A stretch of 17,500 nt of DNA, taken from the NCBI GenBank assembly GCA_905221605.1, contig CAJNDS010001447.1:605716-623215 (forward strand), given 5' to 3'. The notes beneath the pieces were generated by a model. That model worked only from the letters and a program-made list of their open reading frames with translations. It had not been told where the DNA came from and did not search any database. The stretch is from Symbiodinium natans. Its lineage: Eukaryota; Sar; Dinophyceae; Suessiales; Symbiodiniaceae. Below are positions 15,456-17,500 of this stretch, piece by piece. Position 1 is the first letter of the stretch, and every line of letters begins with the position of its first letter. A program made the position numbers and the translations under genes.

Positions 15456-15960
15456 AACCCTACGAGCAGGAGCAGAAAAAGCACGAATACGAGCAGAAAG
15501 AGAACGAACACGAGCAAAATGAATATGAGCAGAAAGAGAACGAATACGAGCAGAATGATTACGAGCAGAGAGAGAACGAAGACGAGCAGACTGAAATCGA
15601 GCAGAGAGAGAGAACGAATACGAACAGAATGAATACGAGAAGAAAAACAACGAAAACGAGCGGACTGAAATCGAGCAGAGAGAGAACGAATACGAGCAGA
15701 ATGAATACGAGCAGAACGAGAACGAACACGAGACGAGCAGATCAGAAAAAGAACGAATACGAGCAGAATGAATACGAGCAGAAAGAAACGCATACGAGCA
15801 GAATGGAAACCAAGCAGAATGACAAAGAACACGAGAACGAACACGAGACGAGCAGATCAGAAAAAGAACGAATACGAGCAGAATGAATACGAGCAGAAAG
15901 AAACGCATACGAGCAGAATGGAAACCAAGCAGAATGACAAAGAACACGAGCAGAATGAAT
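15456..15960 (+). repeat. Purine-strand satellite built on ACGAGCAGAATGA
   Basis: About 500 bases of A/G-rich sequence with very few T. The core is (GA)ATACGAGCAGAATGA in 15-, 18- and 21-base spacings. A 120-base block, 15716-15835, is repeated exactly at 15831-15950 (period 115). One frame reads N-E-Y-E-Q repeats, but stops and frame changes occur and the minus strand is also open, so I do not call it a gene. Confidence 0.9.
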
Positions 15961-16057
15961 AAATGAGGTTGGAGGACAGGGCTTGCTGAGGAAAAATGTG
16001 AACTTTATATTTCTTAATGTTTTGGGATTCTCTGGGTGGGTGGGTTTTTTTCTAGAG

Positions 16058-16095
16058 TCCAGACAGCGGCTCTACTAGAGATTGCTCGACCCAGA
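16058..16095 (+). CDS. Exon candidate, gene 5
   Basis: It follows GTTTTTTTCTAGAG, a strong pyrimidine tract. In phase 1 it reads (F)QTAALLEIARPR, ending at the GC-type donor CCCAGA|GCTGCT. The first residue is completed by the T of 13940. Exit phase 0 matches 16461. The exon is short and AG at 16055 is an alternative acceptor. Confidence 0.42.
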
Positions 16096-16140
16096 GCTGC
16101 TGAACCCTAAACCCTAAACCCTAAACCCTAAACCCTAAAC

Positions 16141-16167
16141 CCAATAAGTAGCATGAACCTCCAAGTA
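16141..16167. mobile_element. Solo arm of the 16244-16396 element
   Basis: CCAATAAGTAGCATGAACCT-CCAAGTA is a copy of the right end of the neighbouring element and the inverse of its left end. It may be a remnant of an older insertion or a nested rearrangement. Confidence 0.6.
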
Positions 16168-16243
16168 GAGGCCCTGAAGCTCCACTTACGCGGCTGCCGG
16201 TGCTGTCCAAAGCTACAGGCAGACCCCCCCCCCCCCATCGGCT

Positions 16244-16396
16244 TACTTGGAAGTTCATGGTACTTATGAACCAATTATTAACTGATTTCCTGAACTTATG
16301 ACCCACTTATAAGCCCGTTAAGTGCCCAAATATGGTTATAACTGGGTTGTAAGTAGAGTTAGTATTGGGTCAATAAGTACCCTGATCCTCCAAGTA
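16244..16396. mobile_element. 153-bp foldback/TIR element (MITE-like)
   Basis: Ends at 16244-16272 and 16368-16396 (TACTTGG...CCAAGTA) are inverted with 24 of 29 bases matching. The inner parts also pair (ACTTATGACCCACTTATAA with TTATAACTGGGTTGTAAGT), so nearly the whole element is a hairpin. It is AT-rich and non-coding. No clear target duplication. Confidence 0.75.
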
Positions 16397-16460
16397 GGGT
16401 TTTCCCAGCTGGTTGCCTCTGCAATGTTTGGGTTTCGAGGTCCGAGAGTTGAAGGTTTAG

Positions 16461-16521
16461 GGCTCCGCAGCCGTGGACTCAGTTAAAGCGTTTGAAGAGC
16501 TTAAGGGCTCAGCTCCCCAAG
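16461..16521 (+). CDS. Exon candidate, gene 5
   Basis: The best-bounded small exon of the window: GGTTTAG|GG acceptor and CCCCAAG|GTAGGG donor. Phase 0 reads GSAAVDSVKAFEELKGSAPQ plus one base; the other frames hit stops or are less natural. Charge pattern suggests an amphipathic helix. Both splice sites are embedded in or adjacent to TTTAGGG units. Product not recognised. Confidence 0.6.
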
Positions 16522-16525
16522 GTAG

Positions 16526-16574
16526 GGTTTAGGGTCTAGGGTTTAGGGTTTAGGGTTTAGGGTTTAGGGTTTAG
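16526..16574 (+). repeat. TTTAGGG array filling a 64-bp putative intron
   Basis: About seven units from just after the donor GTAGGG to TTTAGGAACC. With only TTACAG after it before the acceptor, the putative intron 16522-16585 is almost pure telomere-type repeat. Confidence 0.9.
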
Positions 16575-16585
16575 GAACCTTACAG

Positions 16586-16708
16586 ATCACTGTAGAGATC
16601 CCTTCCTCGACGGCGACACCCAGCAGAATCCTCCAAACCCTCAGCCACGCCTTCCTTACATGCAGGCTGCACCGGTGGCCGCTGCTGCAGAGGCCGCGCG
16701 CAATTCTT
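16586..16708 (+). CDS. Exon candidate, gene 5 (Pro/Gln then Ala-rich)
   Basis: It follows AACCTTACAG. Completing the split Asp codon, it reads HCRDPFLDGDTQQNPPNPQP, then RLPYMQAAPVAAAAEAARNS plus one base, with donor TTCTT|GTACCC. An internal ATGCAG|G could act as an alternative acceptor at 16665 in the same frame. Pro/Gln/Asn-rich followed by poly-Ala resembles disordered regions of RNA-binding or regulatory proteins; no family assigned. Confidence 0.52.
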
Positions 16709-17199
16709 GTACCCTAAGCCCTAAACCCTATACCCTAAGCCCTAAGCTTGGTGCTGAGTTTAGATACTACATTGCATGAACTTTATAGCGGCCTGTCGTT
16801 CATTTCATTCACCGGCCATTGTATTACAAATCATAAGCCTGCTTAGTGTATATCATTACTAGGGGCTTATAACGTACAATACCCCCGCAACATAATATTC
16901 TCTAAAGAACACCCAAGAATTTCTGTATTTTTTTGTAAAAAGAGCATAATATCATATTGGGGACTGTAATTCTAAAATCAATGCATTTCGGCTAATTAAT
17001 TCCTGTACAACTGTCTAAACATACAAACGAATGAATTTCCAAGCAAAAGAGTGTGGGCAATGAGTAAATTCTCTACATGATTTCGTATTCTTGTTTCACT
17101 CGCGGTAATATCAGAATTTGCTTTTCTATGTTATCATACTAGATTGAAGGCTCAAGGCTAAGCCTTTGGGTTTAAGAATTTGGAATTTTCGGGCGTCAG
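16709..17199 (+). other. AT-rich putative intron, gene 5
   Basis: After two or three CCCTAAA-like units, 16775-17150 is clearly more AT-rich than its surroundings, with stops in all frames and almost no heptamers. A weak inverted repeat (16821-16839 with 16864-16882, 14 of 19) lies in it. No organelle gene was recognised. Confidence 0.5.
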
Positions 17200-17264
17200 C
17201 GGAAGTGAACCTAAACGCACCCAAAGTGATCAAATCCAAAGGAATGAGTGCTCAGCGTGCGAAA
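17200..17264 (+). CDS. Exon candidate, gene 5
   Basis: It follows TTCGGGCGTCAG. Completing a Ser codon, it reads EVNLNAPKVIKSKGMSAQRA then KAK, and ends at the GC-type donor GCGAAA|GCTAAAG. The frame runs on to about 17335 if unspliced, so the 3' end is uncertain. Exit phase 0 fits the last island. Basic, Lys-rich segment. Confidence 0.45.
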
Positions 17265-17300
17265 GCTAAAGATCCCAGCCTATCCCTGAAACCTAAGCCT

Positions 17301-17392
17301 ACCCAAAGGCTCCTATGTAGTACCTTTTTGGGGTAGTATACTAGAATCTCTTATAACGAACCCAAAAAGGAACTACATTGGAGCCTTCAGGT
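17301..17392. mobile_element. 92-bp TIR element (MITE-like)
   Basis: Arms 17301-17333 and 17360-17392 are inverted with 28 of 33 bases matching (ACC--AAGGCTCC-ATGTAGT-CCTTTTTGGG), leaving a loop of 26 bases. It lies inside the putative intron 17265-17422. No target duplication seen. Confidence 0.72.
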
Positions 17393-17422
17393 AAATCTTG
17401 TTGGGTCTTCGGTGCCACTCAG

Positions 17423-17500
17423 GTCTCCGAGTTTCTGCCCCCAAGAACTTGCCACAGAGTATCCCTGGACAAATTAAGACAAGCGTTTAGCGGTTGCGGC
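17423..17500 (+). CDS. Exon candidate, gene 5, truncated by window end
   Basis: It follows GTGCCACTCAG|G and is open for all 26 codons to the edge: VSEFLPPRTCHRVSLDKLRQ then AFSGCG. Phase 0 entry agrees with 17264. Natural mixed composition with an amphipathic LDKLRQAF helix. The gene continues to the right, and its identity should be clearer there. Confidence 0.48.

Larger units (their letters stand above)
13941..16057 (+). other. 2.1-kb repeat-filled putative intron, gene 5
   Basis: A GT...AG interval made almost entirely of repeats: a TTTTAGGG array, unique sequence 14046-14300, opposed heptamer arrays 14305-14402, 21-bp-unit foldbacks 14428-14870, the GACATACGACAAA family 15064-15448, and a purine satellite 15456-15960. 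A coding-like stretch at 14117-14216 (RRPFKAETWVVCVRLSWPQ...) is open but its entry would create a stop. Confidence 0.45.
16096..16460 (+). other. Putative intron, gene 5, carrying a TIR element
   Basis: It begins with five or six CCCTAAA units (16103-16142), then a solo element arm (16141-16167), C13, a full inverted-repeat element (16244-16396), and ends with the heptamer-derived acceptor GGTTTAG|GG. Confidence 0.5.
1..17500. repeat. Dispersed telomere-type heptamer CCCTAAA/TTTAGGG
   Basis: The heptamer and one- or two-base variants (CCCCAAA, CCCTGAA, TTCAGGG, TTTTAGGG, TCTTAGGG, TGTAGGG) occur as single copies and arrays in almost every non-coding interval and on both strands. Exon candidates are nearly free of it. 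Orientation switches many times, so this is interstitial and not one terminal telomere. TTTAGGG is the telomere repeat of plants, dinoflagellates and several other alveolates. Spread by telomerase-mediated break repair or by repeat-carrying intron insertion are both possible; the sequence alone does not decide. Confidence 0.95.

Noticed and set aside
15020-15962. Frames of 100-164 codons over the GACATACGACAAA and ACGAGCAGAATGA repeats
   Set aside because: Periodic sequence opens several overlapping frames on both strands. Frame shifts between units argue against selection for coding.
1-17500. tRNA, rRNA or snRNA genes
   Set aside because: I looked for B-box-like GGTTCGAATCC, rRNA cores and U6-like motifs on both strands and saw none convincing.

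Overview
This is a eukaryotic nuclear window with no prokaryotic signals. Three things dominate it. The telomere-type heptamer CCCTAAA/TTTAGGG occurs throughout in both orientations. There are several kinds of satellite and microsatellite. Short islands of coding-like sequence, 16 to about 200 bases long, are separated by introns of 60 to about 2,100 bases. Where an island can be delimited, its 5' edge usually follows AG with G as the first exon base, and its 3' edge is often GC instead of GT. From general knowledge, that combination (AG|G acceptors, frequent GC donors, unidirectional genes, TTTAGGG telomere repeat) fits a dinoflagellate best, plausibly a Symbiodiniaceae-like alga. A coccidian such as Eimeria, which also carries dispersed AAACCCT, is the main alternative. 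The assignment is an inference, about 0.6.

Layout, all on the + strand. (1) The 3' end of a gene: exon candidates 55-102, 223-279, 459-544 and 736-778, with a stop codon. A 95-bp inverted-repeat element follows at 841-935. (2) A stretch open on both strands at 941-1338, then a multi-exon gene with exon candidates from 1531 to a stop at 6586. (3) A coding island at 7407-7570, perhaps with exons at 6923 and 7215. (4) A gene starting at ATG 7897 for a Ser/Asp/Glu- then Lys-rich, nuclear-looking protein, with islands at 7897, 9000, 9724, 11084, 11624, 12423 and 12644. (5) Either its continuation or a new gene from about 13518: islands at 13496, 13895, 16058, 16461, 16586, 17200 and 17423, running off the right edge. 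Reading phase agrees at each of the last six junctions. No product could be named with confidence, because most exons are shorter than any recognisable domain.

The introns carry the repeats. The interval 13941-16057 alone holds a TTTTAGGG array, two foldbacks built from a 21-bp unit, a GACATACGACAAA repeat family and a purine-strand satellite with a perfect 115-bp tandem duplication. Five short non-autonomous terminal-inverted-repeat elements with unrelated ends lie in introns or intergenic DNA. In several places the heptamer itself supplies the GT or the AG|GG of a putative splice site.

Limits: exon boundaries were read by eye from frame, composition and splice dinucleotides, without transcript data, and some were chosen partly because their phases agree. 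The gene models are hypotheses. The repeats and inverted repeats are directly visible.
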